From positions 1 through 64,000 of the forward strand of contig JAIXSZ010000027.1 of NCBI GenBank assembly GCA_027484425.1: a stretch of DNA of 64,000 nucleotides. The letters run 5' to 3'. The first letter of the stretch is position 1; every line of letters starts with the position of its first letter. The notes beneath the pieces are model-generated. The model saw only the letters and a program-made list of their open reading frames with translations, did not search any database and was not told where the DNA came from. This stretch comes from Sphingobacteriales bacterium. GTDB taxonomy: Bacteria; Bacteroidota; Bacteroidia; Chitinophagales; Chitinophagaceae. The translations under genes were made by a program, and so were the position numbers. Shown piece by piece: positions 53,839 to 62,378 of the stretch.

Positions 53839-54275
53839 TGTTCAGTTTCGTTTTTGTATGCTTCCAGACATTCATCTTCTTTCTGTCGCATTAGTTTTTT
53901 GTCGGCATCTTTTTTGTCTTTGAAGCCACACAGATGCAGTGCACCATGAAAAATTACCCTGTGCAGTTCATCAATTGTAGTAGTGCCAAATTTTGTAGCA
54001 TTGTCTGCCACACGTTCTGTGCTGATGTATATTTCGCCCGTCAGTATGCCATTGGCGTCACTTAGATCGAAGGTGATTATATCGGTTAGAGTATCGTGAT
54101 TTAGGTATTGTTGATTGATAGTAAGCAAGTATTCGTCGGTGCAAAAAATATAGTTTAGCTCAGCTTTTTTTACGGCTGGCAGGTATGTAGCTACCAGTCT
54201 ATCCAGAAATGCTGATAGTTTTCTTTTGTTTTTAAGGCTACTTTTTACTTCCTGTTCGTGAAATCTTGCAGGCAT
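53835..54275 (-). CDS. ybeY: YbeY endoribonuclease / 16S rRNA maturation factor
   Basis: A 146-residue YbeY, a metal-dependent RNase needed for 16S rRNA 3' end maturation and ribosome quality control. The metal motif reads HGALHLCGFKD at residues 110-120. The first two His (110, 114) are kept, but the third ligand of the common HGxLHLxGYDH motif is Asp120 here. Earlier blocks are LNHDTLTDIITFDLS and GEIYISTE. The Asp form with a following Lys/Asp stretch is, as I recall, common in Bacteroidetes. It is translationally coupled to the RluA-type gene. Confidence 0.93.
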   Translation of the reverse strand: MPARFHEQEVKSSLKNKRKLSAFLDRLVATYLPAVKKAELNYIFCTDEYLLTINQQYLNHDTLTDIITFDLSDANGILTGEIYISTERVADNATKFGTTTIDELHRVIFHGALHLCGFKDKKDADKKLMRQKEDECLEAYKNETEQ

Positions 54276-54598
54276 ATTGCTACAACGTTTAAGGGTGCAA
54301 AGGTCGTATTATTTCGGGTAATGTATGGATAATGGTTATGAGGATGTTGTAAGTAGGTAATGAAGATGTGTTGGATGAGTCAGTTGTTAGTTTAATTGTT
54401 TCCTATTTCTTTATCACCTGCTTCTCAGATCTTTTTTACATTACGATATTTTGTTGTCATTTTGGCTCGTTGTGTCTACAATGAAATGCTGGGTATTCAC
54501 TAACATTGGCGGTTAAGAATACTTAAAAAAACATCATTTGTCTAAAAGACATTAATTCCATAACATAAAAATTGTGTTTTCCTTTTTGATTTTTCCCT
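54276..54598. other. Intergenic stretch between divergent genes
   Basis: About 320 bp upstream of ybeY on the minus strand and of the DUF2795 gene on the plus strand. No coding frame or RNA is recognised. A near match to the -7 element (GACCTTTG on the minus strand, complement of 54298-54305) may serve ybeY. Confidence 0.35.
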
Positions 54599-54606
54599 TA
54601 CATTTG
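54599..54606 (+). promoter_or_regulatory. -7 element of the DUF2795 gene
   Basis: TACATTTG, exact TAnnTTTG, 34 bp upstream of the start at 54641. Confidence 0.55.
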
Positions 54607-54640
54607 CCACAATTGATAATAAAATTAAACTTACTATAAT

Positions 54641-54862
54641 ATGTTTTGGACATTAGAACTAGCATCTCACCTTGAAGATGCACCATGGCCTGCCACCAAA
54701 GATGAGCTGATAGACTATGCTATTCGTTCAGGCGCTCCACTTGAAGTTGTAGAGAACCTACAGGAGCTTGATGACGAAGGTGAAATTTATGAGGGCATTG
54801 AAGATATTTGGCCCGATTACCCAACTCAAGAAGACTTCTTCTTTAACGAGGATGAATATTGA
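54641..54862 (+). CDS. DUF2795 domain small acidic protein
   Basis: A 73-residue, strongly acidic protein. The core WPATKDELIDYAIRSGAPLEVVENLQELDDEGE matches the DUF2795 family, and the C-terminal EDIWPDYPTQEDFFFNEDEY is a form seen across Bacteroidetes. The fold suggests a small helical domain; function unknown. Own promoter and an 18-bp-stem hairpin downstream make it a single-gene unit. Confidence 0.93.
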   Translation: MFWTLELASHLEDAPWPATKDELIDYAIRSGAPLEVVENLQELDDEGEIYEGIEDIWPDYPTQEDFFFNEDEY

Positions 54863-54896
54863 TGAGTATAACTTTTACAGTTTTACCGCATATTTT

Positions 54897-54936
54897 ACAA
54901 ACTACAAACCCACCTTATGGTGGGTTTGTAGTTTGT
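54897..54936. terminator. Convergent hairpin between the DUF2795 gene and uppP
   Basis: Perfect 18-bp stem ACAAACTACAAACCCACC (54897-54914) / GGTGGGTTTGTAGTTTGT (54919-54936), 4-base loop. It lies between convergent genes. A long T-run is missing on both sides. Confidence 0.75.
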
Positions 54937-54953
54937 GTTCATTGTAAATAAGT

Positions 54954-55772
54954 TTAGCCTTTTATGTAGCCACTCATGGAAAGACCAAGTATTACTATTC
55001 CTACTATTATCCTATATATCCCAAAGGCTTTTAGGCTATTTTTTTGAACGTATTGTATAAAGGTCTTGATAGCTATAAGTGCCACTACAAAAGCTATAAC
55101 ATTGCCAACCCCTAGCATCATCAGGTTATTTTTGTCTTGCAGCATTTCTGGGTGTTCCTTTACAGCTTTAAGTAGTTTATAGCCGGTTGCAGCCATCATC
55201 GTAGGCACTGCTAAAAAGAATGAAAACTCTGCAGCAAATCTTCTGGTAAGCCCCTGTTGCATACCCCCAATGATGGTGGCAGCACTGCGACTAGTGCCTG
55301 GTATCATGGCTATTACCTGCCACATACCTATCAAAAAACTCTTCTTAAAACTCAGGTTTTCTTCGTGGTCAGTACTGCTCTTGCCAAATAGTTTTTCTAC
55401 AAACAATAATATTACACCACCCACCAGCAACGCTATAGCTACGGTGGTGGGGCTCTCCAGCAGTTCGTCTATCTTGTCTGAAAACAACTTTCCAAAAACC
55501 AGTGCAGGAAAAACAGCTACAATAAGTTTTAGGTAGAAATCCATACGTTTCAGGTCAAAGAATTTCTTCCAGTACAGCACCACTACAGACAGTATGGCAC
55601 CAAGTTGTATACACACCTCAAACAGGCGTGTGAACTCGCGTTCCTGCTCTGTAAAGGTCTTGTTAGGGTTCATGATAGCATCGGTGATGATCATGTGCCC
55701 AGTAGATGAAATGGGCAGAAATTCAGTAATGCCTTCTACTATGCTTAGTACAATGGTGTCGAGCCAAGTCAT
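54954..55772 (-). CDS. uppP: Undecaprenyl-diphosphatase (BacA type)
   Basis: A 272-residue membrane enzyme that recycles undecaprenyl diphosphate to the monophosphate, the lipid carrier for peptidoglycan and other glycans. Active-site blocks are VEGITEFLPISSTGHM at residues 12-27 and MIPGTSRSAATIIGG later. Seven to eight helices. The length equals the typical BacA/UppP. Only 3 bp separate it from the queE stop upstream on the same strand, so the two are cotranscribed. It links functionally to the GT2/GT4 genes in the window that use the same carrier. Confidence 0.95.
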   Translation of the reverse strand: MTWLDTIVLSIVEGITEFLPISSTGHMIITDAIMNPNKTFTEQEREFTRLFEVCIQLGAILSVVVLYWKKFFDLKRMDFYLKLIVAVFPALVFGKLFSDKIDELLESPTTVAIALLVGGVILLFVEKLFGKSSTDHEENLSFKKSFLIGMWQVIAMIPGTSRSAATIIGGMQQGLTRRFAAEFSFFLAVPTMMAATGYKLLKAVKEHPEMLQDKNNLMMLGVGNVIAFVVALIAIKTFIQYVQKNSLKAFGIYRIIVGIVILGLSMSGYIKG

Positions 55773-55775
55773 GCG

Positions 55776-56393
55776 TTATGGTATGTTGATGTATTTGTGA
55801 GTTTGTAAAGATAACTGCCATTTAGGGTGCAGTTTTATGTAGTCTATTATGAGTGGTGTTACCGCATCACGCTTACTCCATTCTGGCTGCAGGTACAGTT
55901 TACAACTGGCATTTACTTTGGCTGCATGTTGTTCTGCCCATTCCAAGTCCGATTTGTGGTATACTACCACCTTTAGTTCGTTGGCGGCAGCCATAGCGCT
56001 ATCCAACGGGGCTTTAAACTTTTTAGGCGATAATGTAACCCAGTCAAGTTGACCAGTGAGTGGGTGTGCGCCAGATGTTTCTATGTGTATACTACACCCA
56101 GCTTGGTGCAATGCCTGGCAGAGGTCGTCAAGGTTATGCATAGCGGGTTCACCTCCTGTTATTACTACTAGTCGGCCTTCATTTGCAGTCGCAGCAGCTA
56201 CTATGTCTTGTGTGGTCATAGGTTGATGTGCGGTAGCGTCCCAGCTTTCTTTCACATCGCACCACACGCAGCCCACATCGCACCCACCCAGCCGCACAAA
56301 GTAGGCAGCTTTGCCGGTGTGCACTCCTTCGCCCTGCAGGGTATAGAAGTGCTCCATTACCGGATAGGAGCTTGTATGTATTTTTGTGTTCAA
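55776..56393 (-). CDS. queE: 7-carboxy-7-deazaguanine synthase (radical SAM)
   Basis: A 205-residue radical SAM enzyme that makes the deazaguanine ring of queuosine. The [4Fe-4S] motif is GCDVGCVWC with Cys38, Cys42 and Cys45; other blocks are FYTLQGEGVHTGKAAYFVRLGGC, VVITGGEPAMH, SIHIETSG and VTLSPKKF. These match QueE rather than activases. The downstream enzyme queA is at 12.8-14.0 kb. Upstream of uppP with a 3-bp gap. No PreQ1 riboswitch was recognised in the short leader. Confidence 0.93.
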   Translation of the reverse strand: MNTKIHTSSYPVMEHFYTLQGEGVHTGKAAYFVRLGGCDVGCVWCDVKESWDATAHQPMTTQDIVAAATANEGRLVVITGGEPAMHNLDDLCQALHQAGCSIHIETSGAHPLTGQLDWVTLSPKKFKAPLDSAMAAANELKVVVYHKSDLEWAEQHAAKVNASCKLYLQPEWSKRDAVTPLIIDYIKLHPKWQLSLQTHKYINIP

Positions 56394-56506
56394 TTGTTTT
56401 TGTTAATAGCTGGCAAAGTTCGCAAAGTATTGCGAACATTACCCTATTAAATGTTCAGCACTTTTTTCGTGTACTTGTTTGTATTGTGTAGTTGGGGTGT
56501 TCTATC

Positions 56507-57385
56507 TTATTTACCTCTTAGTTTAGCAGCCAGCAAGGTGTTTTTCATTAGTCCGCATATAGTCATTAGTCCCACTCCCTTGGGCACAGGCGTTATGTAG
56601 CTACTCATAGGCGCCACATTGTCAAAGTCTACATCGCCCACTAGTCTACTACCGCTTTTTTTGGTGGGGTCGTCTATTCTATTTATGCCTACGTCAATTA
56701 TAATTGCACCTGGTTTTACCATGTCGGCAGTTACATACTTCGGGCGACCTATGGCAGCTACTATTATGTCGGCACTTAGTGTGTGTTCTTTTAGGTTTTT
56801 GGTACGCGAGTGGCACATGGTTACTGTGGCATTGCCCGGATTGCCAGCCCTACTCATTAGTATCGTCATAGGTGTGCCTACTATGTTGCTACGTCCTATC
56901 ACTACACAATGCATGCCTGTGGTGTCTATTTTATAGTATTCCAGCATCAGCATGATGCCATAAGGTGTAGCTGGCAAGAAGGTAGGCTGCCCGAGCAGCA
57001 TACGGCCTTGCGATATAGGGTGAAAACCATCTACATCTTTACTAGGCGCTATTGCATTTATCACTGAGTCGGGCGATATATGTGCGGGCAGTGGCAGTTG
57101 CACCAGTATACCGTCTATCGCATTATCGTTGTTGAGTTGTTCTACCTCGGCTATCAGTGCAGCTTCGCTGATATCAGCTGGCAATCGAAGTAGGGTAGAG
57201 TCAAACCCCAGTTCTTCGCAGTGCTTCACTTTTGAGCCCACATAGGCTTCACTGGCAGGATTGTTACCTACTAGTATAGCAGCCAAATGTGGTTTTTTGC
57301 CACCCTCAGCTTGCCATTCAGTTACTTCCTGCTTTATCTGTTCTTTTATGTGGCCCGATACCAGTACGCCATCAAGTAGTTGCAT
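56507..57385 (-). CDS. folD: Bifunctional methylenetetrahydrofolate dehydrogenase/cyclohydrolase
   Basis: A 292-residue FolD, which interconverts methylene-, methenyl- and formyl-tetrahydrofolate with NADP. Blocks are GNNPASEAYVGSKVKHCEELGF with the catalytic Tyr and Lys, DGILVQLPLP, KDVDGFHP, VVIGRSNIVGTPM, VTMCHSRT and IIDVGINR. The usual PGGVGPMT near the C-terminus reads PKGVGLMT here, two changes next to the active site. Length is normal. Own transcript, with no clear partner. Confidence 0.95.
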   Translation of the reverse strand: MQLLDGVLVSGHIKEQIKQEVTEWQAEGGKKPHLAAILVGNNPASEAYVGSKVKHCEELGFDSTLLRLPADISEAALIAEVEQLNNDNAIDGILVQLPLPAHISPDSVINAIAPSKDVDGFHPISQGRMLLGQPTFLPATPYGIMLMLEYYKIDTTGMHCVVIGRSNIVGTPMTILMSRAGNPGNATVTMCHSRTKNLKEHTLSADIIVAAIGRPKYVTADMVKPGAIIIDVGINRIDDPTKKSGSRLVGDVDFDNVAPMSSYITPVPKGVGLMTICGLMKNTLLAAKLRGK

Positions 57386-57581
57386 ATAGATAGATAATTT
57401 GCGTTGAAGATAGCAAAAATGAGTAGGTTTTATGGTGTCTTTCTAGTGGGTATTTACAAATAGCTTTTTGTTGCTCTGGTGAAAATCCCTAGCAGTGCTC
57501 ACCGTAGGAACCTGTTTTAAGCATTAGATAGTGTTTGGTAAGTGATAGCTCAGAGCATTGGAGTACCGTAACTGATTTACA

Positions 57582-57615
57582 CAAAAACACCGTACTCCCC
57601 TTCGAAAGTACGGTG
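57582..57615 (-). terminator. Terminator of the PhyH gene
   Basis: On the minus strand the 9-bp stem CACCGTACT (complement of 57607-57615) pairs with AGTACGGTG (complement of 57588-57596) and is followed by TTTTTG (complement of 57582-57587). About 20 bp beyond the stop at 57636. Confidence 0.85.
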
Positions 57616-57635
57616 CATAAAGTAGTGTGATGTTA

Positions 57636-58424
57636 TTATTTTTTCTTTCTGTTTTTTGTTACCTCATAGCGGTGTTTTCTGTAGTTGAGTACGTTAGTAG
57701 GTACATTACATCCAAACCCTAAAAGCATATGCAAAAATGGATCTTCTGGCTCCTCAAAATTTAATAATGCGGGTATGTCCATTTGTTGCTTCACGAAGTA
57801 TTTGGTGTACATGTGGCTCAGTCCTATTCTAGGTCCATCAGATACATTTCTACCTGTTTGATGAAACATCATAGTGTTGAACAAAAACAAAGAGCCTGCT
57901 TTGGCTTCAACAGAAATAGAATGTTTTTCTATAAACTCGGCAGAAGGTTGATAACCTATTTTGTGGGAGTGTGGTACTAACTGTGTAGCACCAGTAGACG
58001 AATTAAAGTCTGTAATACAGTAGAATGCATTGATTGCTATCATAGGGTCGCACACAAAGTTCATGTGAGATAAGTCTCTGTGCCAATTGCTCATACTATG
58101 TACCAGATTAGGGTACACTATTACACCATTTTGTGCCTGTAGTATAAAGTAGTTGCCCAATATAGCTCTGATAATAGGTATGATCTTGTCATTGTTGAAA
58201 AGAGTGTAGAAAAATTTATCGTACACAAAAGGCGCTCTTGCGATGTTGCTCTCCTCTGTTGAGTCAAGATCAAAGAAAGGTTCTGTTTCCTTCTTTTGAA
58301 TTTCATACACTTCAAATATTTTCTTTCTTACCAAAGCAAGTTCATCTGGCGATAGCACATCTTCAATAATTGTGTACCCGAGAATATCTAATTCTTCTAG
58401 TTCTTTTTTGAAATTGTTTTCCAT
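57636..58424 (-). CDS. Phytanoyl-CoA dioxygenase (PhyH) family protein
   Basis: A 262-residue Fe(II)/2-oxoglutarate-dependent oxygenase. The iron site is His115 and Asp117 (NWHRDLSH) plus the distal His188 (FHQTGRN), with Arg193 placed to bind 2-oxoglutarate. The N-terminal LGYTIIEDVLSPDELALVRK is the usual PhyH start. Family members hydroxylate lipids, amino acids or secondary metabolites; the substrate here is unknown. The C-terminus is basic (KHRYEVTKNRKKK). Single gene, terminator downstream. Confidence 0.88.
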   Translation of the reverse strand: MENNFKKELEELDILGYTIIEDVLSPDELALVRKKIFEVYEIQKKETEPFFDLDSTEESNIARAPFVYDKFFYTLFNNDKIIPIIRAILGNYFILQAQNGVIVYPNLVHSMSNWHRDLSHMNFVCDPMIAINAFYCITDFNSSTGATQLVPHSHKIGYQPSAEFIEKHSISVEAKAGSLFLFNTMMFHQTGRNVSDGPRIGLSHMYTKYFVKQQMDIPALLNFEEPEDPFLHMLLGFGCNVPTNVLNYRKHRYEVTKNRKKK

Positions 58425-58705
58425 GTTTTATTTTTTTGAGAGGAAAGTGTGTTTTATTGTTATTTGGTTCAACTAACAACAACCATACAAGTTGTTAATT
58501 TTTGCGAAGTTAAACACTTATACTTTTCCTATTCAATGATAAAAATCATTTTGTGATATTATTTTAGTCAGATCGCTACTGATGAGATTATTAATTGCCA
58601 GTAAATAAGCAGTACATTTCTGTTGTTTATTTGTGACTTCAGTTTACTTTTTCGACTACGATAGTAGTAATATCTCGTAACTTTATTGTTACTCATTGGT
58701 GGTAT

Positions 58706-60229
58706 ATGCGTAAGTTGACTTTTGTATTTGGGTTGTTAGTTGTTATTCTTGTACTTATTATAAATTCTTGCAAGCATCCTGTACAACAAATCACCTCTCC
58801 CGATTATGGAGGTTTTCCGGATGCGGTGGGCAAAATAATAATTAATAAATGTGCTACAGCAGGCTGCCATAACGCTGCTAGTTATCAAAACAGTGCAGGG
58901 CTTTTGCTAGACACATGGGAGCACTTATTGCAAGGTGGCAACAGTGGTGCCTCTGTAATCGCTTACAGCCCTGATTTCAGTCCTTTATTGTACTTTGTAA
59001 ATACCAATCCCGATAGGGGTGTAGTCGCTACACCTACAATGCCCTACGATGCATCAGGGGCTAATGCCAATACACTCAATGATGCAGAATATAATACACT
59101 ACGAACATGGATTGCAGATGGAGCACCGAACAAAGATGGAACTATCCCCTTTACATCTAACGCAGACACTCGCCAAAAGTATTACCTCACACAACAGGGC
59201 TGCGATCAGGTGGCAGTTATCGATGCAGCTACTAATTTGGTAATGCGCTACATTAGCGTTGGGTTTGATGTTGCAAATACTGAAAGTCCTCACTGCATTC
59301 GAACTGATGCTGCGGGTAGATATGCCTACGTTAGTTTCTTGAATGGCACAGGTTTGCAGAAGATAGATATGCTTACAGACAAAGTAGTAGGTAATGTGAC
59401 ATTAGGTAGCGGTTCATGGAACATACTCTATGTAGCACCGGGAGATACAGCATTGGCTACCACCGACTGGACCAGTAATGGAAGAGTGCTGTATGTGTCT
59501 ACTGGTAACATGGTAAACCTTCCAGGTCTTACGGGTAGTGGTGCTGGTGCGTTCGTATTTCCGCATGGCATCGCTAGTGATGCTACTTTCGATACTTGCT
59601 TCATTACAGCGCAATATGGTAATGTGGTGTATAAATATGCGCCCAAGGTCCCTTATTACAAGCGTATAAGTATCAACGGCAACCCTCCCGCCACCACCAA
59701 TAGTGGCGACAATACCTCTCCTAACCCGCATGAAATTTTAATGTCGCCAGATTACAGTAAGTATTTTCTAACCTGCGAGGGTACAGATGAAGTAAGAGTG
59801 ATAGATGCACATATGGATGCCGTCCTAGCTGTAATTCCAGTGGGTAATCTGCCCCAAGAGGTTGCCATTTCTAAAACTAAGCCTTACCTGTTCGTAACCT
59901 GTATGGAGGATGTCAACTCAGCTACACTGCCGGGTAGAAGAGGGTCTGTATACGTCATTAACTACAATACATACGAGATAGTAGCTGTGCTAAATGGTGA
60001 TTTTTATCAGCCTCATGGCATAAGTGTAGACGACAAAAATGGTACAATAATGGTAGCTAGTACTAATGGCAATCCTGATGGTCCCGCACCGCACCATGCT
60101 ACCGCATGTGGCGGGCGAGCAGGGTGGTACTCGGTGTATGATCTTAACACACTGCGTCCGCTTAGTAACAAACGATATCAGGTTACTGTTATGCCTTACT
60201 CAGCCGATGTTCGTTTTAAAAATCCTTAG
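58706..60229 (+). CDS. Lipoprotein with cytochrome c-like and YVTN beta-propeller domains
   Basis: A 507-residue lipoprotein: the lipobox ends at Cys22 (LIINSC). Residues 35-145 form a cytochrome c-like domain with CATAGCH (Cys49, Cys54, His55), a CX4CH spacing instead of CXXCH, as I recall from other Bacteroidetes planctomycete-type cytochrome domains. From about residue 150 there are YncE/YVTN-type repeats (GCDQVAVIDAATNLVMRYISVG, DEVRVIDAHMDAVLAVIPVG, GSVYVINYNTYEIVAVLNG) that make a beta-propeller. It is probably an envelope redox or binding protein. Whether heme is bound is not certain. Confidence 0.82.
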   Translation: MRKLTFVFGLLVVILVLIINSCKHPVQQITSPDYGGFPDAVGKIIINKCATAGCHNAASYQNSAGLLLDTWEHLLQGGNSGASVIAYSPDFSPLLYFVNTNPDRGVVATPTMPYDASGANANTLNDAEYNTLRTWIADGAPNKDGTIPFTSNADTRQKYYLTQQGCDQVAVIDAATNLVMRYISVGFDVANTESPHCIRTDAAGRYAYVSFLNGTGLQKIDMLTDKVVGNVTLGSGSWNILYVAPGDTALATTDWTSNGRVLYVSTGNMVNLPGLTGSGAGAFVFPHGIASDATFDTCFITAQYGNVVYKYAPKVPYYKRISINGNPPATTNSGDNTSPNPHEILMSPDYSKYFLTCEGTDEVRVIDAHMDAVLAVIPVGNLPQEVAISKTKPYLFVTCMEDVNSATLPGRRGSVYVINYNTYEIVAVLNGDFYQPHGISVDDKNGTIMVASTNGNPDGPAPHHATACGGRAGWYSVYDLNTLRPLSNKRYQVTVMPYSADVRFKNP

Positions 60230-60241
60230 TTGTTCTGGTGT

Positions 60242-61483
60242 TTATTTAACCGAAAGAAGTTCTTCTATTCGTTTGTACAATTTCATAGAGGTTTCGGCAT
60301 AATCTCCCCATTCATTTACAATAAAATTTCGGGCAGTATCGCCTAGTCTTTTGCGTTGTTCAGTATTTGTAATGAGGCTCAATAGTTCCGTTGCTAACGC
60401 TGCTGGCGACTTCATGGGCACTAAAATGCCATTGTCGTTATTGTTGATAACTTCCGGATGGCCGCACATTGCAGTTGTAACGGAGGGTAAACCTGCCGAC
60501 ATAGCCTCCAGTAACACACACGCTATGCCCTCCCAATGCGAGGGTAAACAAAAAATATCAGCGGCATTGTAAACAGTATGCAACATATCAGGTTTAATCT
60601 CACCCAGTCCTACAAAGTTTTTTTCCAGGCCACGCTTTTTTGCTTCCTCTTTCAGGTTCACATCAAAAGGTTTGGAGTATACCCCTACCAACACAAAATT
60701 ATCAGTTGTTTCTTTTACTATTTGTAATGCATCTAGCAAGTCCACCCATCCTTTTCTTACTATTGCCGATCCAACATTAAGTATCGCTATCTTATCTTCT
60801 GGGATATTGTATTGCCGTTTCAGGGCACTTTTTTCTTGCACACTTACTGGGTGGATAATGTCGTGCTCTGCACCCATATGAATTACGTCATAGGGTAGGT
60901 CCTGTTTCACCAGTTCATTGGCTGTTACACATAGGTAATCTGCCACTGCGCAACGTAAGTCTGCTTCTCTCCATGTTTTACTGAAAATTTCAAAATTTCT
61001 TTTACTCTCATTAGGGTATACTGTTACATCATCACCTATCGCCAATACTCCAGATTTCACCCCCAGTCTGTGTGCAGCTTCTTGTACTAAGTAAGAATCA
61101 GGTAGCCATTGAGAATAGAAAAAGTCATTGTGAGGGTCCAGATTGATATTGTTTGACCTGAAAAAGCCAATGATACAATCTACATAGCGCTCCAGGTAAC
61201 TTTTCTTTTCTAGTCTGTTGGGTCTTATATTTCTTATCCTAGGATAATGTACGGTTACACCATCATGCACAGCTTTGCTAGGGTAAGACCACCTAGCATA
61301 GTTTTTCCATTCAGGGTCTAGCTCCGAAAAAGGAAAAGGTGGATTCCATAATGTGGGGACAATCACCTGCAATTTTGCACCATTTTTAATTAATCCTTTA
61401 TACTGCCTGTGTGCAAAAATTCCTCGCCATCTTAGCTCAGGATGCTCAAAAGGATATATTGACGGGAATGCCCAGATATTCAT
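60242..61483 (-). CDS. Glycosyltransferase family 4 (GT-B fold)
   Basis: A 413-residue GT-B enzyme. The C-terminal nucleotide-sugar half is clear: ILNVGSAIVRKGWVDLLDAL, VGLGEIKPDMLHTVYNAADIFCLPSHWEGIACVLLEAMSAGLPSVTT with the E-x7-E pattern, and GHPEVINNNDNGILV. The N-terminal half binds the acceptor (SIYPFEHPELRWRGIFAHRQ). Such enzymes add hexoses to lipid-linked or surface glycans. No glycan operon is adjacent, and it converges with the lipoprotein gene, 12 bp apart. Confidence 0.92.
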   Translation of the reverse strand: MNIWAFPSIYPFEHPELRWRGIFAHRQYKGLIKNGAKLQVIVPTLWNPPFPFSELDPEWKNYARWSYPSKAVHDGVTVHYPRIRNIRPNRLEKKSYLERYVDCIIGFFRSNNINLDPHNDFFYSQWLPDSYLVQEAAHRLGVKSGVLAIGDDVTVYPNESKRNFEIFSKTWREADLRCAVADYLCVTANELVKQDLPYDVIHMGAEHDIIHPVSVQEKSALKRQYNIPEDKIAILNVGSAIVRKGWVDLLDALQIVKETTDNFVLVGVYSKPFDVNLKEEAKKRGLEKNFVGLGEIKPDMLHTVYNAADIFCLPSHWEGIACVLLEAMSAGLPSVTTAMCGHPEVINNNDNGILVPMKSPAALATELLSLITNTEQRKRLGDTARNFIVNEWGDYAETSMKLYKRIEELLSVK

Positions 61484-61721
61484 TCTTAAAGACGTTTATT
61501 ATGACTTCTGTCTGGTTCTCTTTTTGGCATTTGAGGTTAACTAGACAAGTTTTAGGTAGCGAAGATACTCTTTTTGGCATTTCTGATTCATAACCCTATT
61601 CATAGCCATATTAGATGGTTTAATTGGATAATCAACCGTTACTTTTTGCTTTAAAACAGACATATGGTAGGTATTTTCTTTTCGTAATCAATTCAGCTAT
61701 TGTCTTAAATACACAGTTTAG

Positions 61722-61755
61722 GCAAAAAGTGTAGAAATTATTCTACACTTTTTGC
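61722..61755. repeat. Perfect 15-bp inverted repeat
   Basis: GCAAAAAGTGTAGAA (61722-61736) / TTCTACACTTTTTGC (61741-61755) with a 4-base loop, 32 bp upstream of the promoter of the HU gene. The sequence TTTTTGCACA then repeats just after it. It could be an operator or a terminator; on the plus strand the region after it is T-rich. Confidence 0.7.
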
Positions 61756-61786
61756 ACACTTTTTCATTTTTGCACAATCTTACAAC

Positions 61787-61814
61787 ATTGATCCAATCAT
61801 TATTCGTAACTTTG
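61787..61814 (+). promoter_or_regulatory. Bacteroidetes promoter of the HU gene
   Basis: ATTG at 61787-61790, 16-bp spacer, TAACTTTG at 61807-61814 (exact TAnnTTTG). It implies transcription from about 61820 and a leader of about 180 nt. Confidence 0.55.
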
Positions 61815-62000
61815 CGATGAACATAATTACATTATCAATACATGTTATGTGCTGTTAATCATTGTTTTGTATGTATTTTATAGTCATTTTGGTAATTGTG
61901 GATAAATCATTGTGGTAAAATTGTAAAAGTGGACTGATAGTTGATTATCAATGTATTGTAGAGCAACAGATTGTTTTAACAAACTTAAAAATAGGTGGTT

Positions 62001-62327
62001 ATGAGAAAAGCCGATATAGTAGGAAGCATCGCAGAAAAAACAGGTATACCGAAAGTAGATATTCTGGTAGCTTTGGAAGCCTTTTTCAAAGAAGTAAAAA
62101 CTTCTCTAGAAGAAGGGGAGCCAGTTTATGTTCGTGGTTTTGGAAGTTTTATTCTCAAAAAGCGTGCAGCAAAAGTGGGCAGAAATATCAAGAAAAATGT
62201 TGCAGTAGAGATACCTGAACATTTTGTGCCAGCGTTCAAGCCAGCAAAAGAATTTGTATTGGCCGTTAAAGAGTCAGCACACGATTTGGTTGCTCATTCA
62301 GCCGACGATAGTGCCGACACTGAATAG
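62001..62327 (+). CDS. HU/IHF family DNA-binding protein
   Basis: A 108-residue histone-like protein. The HU core is seen as ADIVGSIAEKTGIPKVDILVALEAFFKEVKTSL, VYVRGFGSFILKKRAAKVGRNIKKN (beta-arm that enters the DNA minor groove) and PAFKPAKEFV. A 20-residue tail rich in Ala, Asp and Ser follows the core, so it is longer than E. coli HU (90). The ATG at 62001 is used rather than the GTG at 61995. A TPR gene follows on the same strand, with its own promoter element. Confidence 0.93.
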   Translation: MRKADIVGSIAEKTGIPKVDILVALEAFFKEVKTSLEEGEPVYVRGFGSFILKKRAAKVGRNIKKNVAVEIPEHFVPAFKPAKEFVLAVKESAHDLVAHSADDSADTE

Positions 62328-62353
62328 TGACCACACTGCATTAGTGATTTTGT

Positions 62354-62361
62354 TACCTTTG
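62354..62361 (+). promoter_or_regulatory. -7 element of the TPR gene
   Basis: TACCTTTG, exact TAnnTTTG, 17 bp before the TTG start at 62379, the same spacing as at padR. Confidence 0.5.
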
Positions 62362-62378
62362 CTACAAAACATAAAGCG

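Larger units (their letters stand above)
61484..62000. other. Long intergenic leader region upstream of the HU gene
   Basis: 517 bp, AT-rich, with no supported gene. It holds a perfect 15-bp inverted repeat (61722-61755), a promoter (61787-61814) and a predicted HU leader of about 180 nt. A 13-codon frame (61817-61858, MNIITLSIHVMCC) could be an upstream peptide, but this is weak. Confidence 0.5.
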
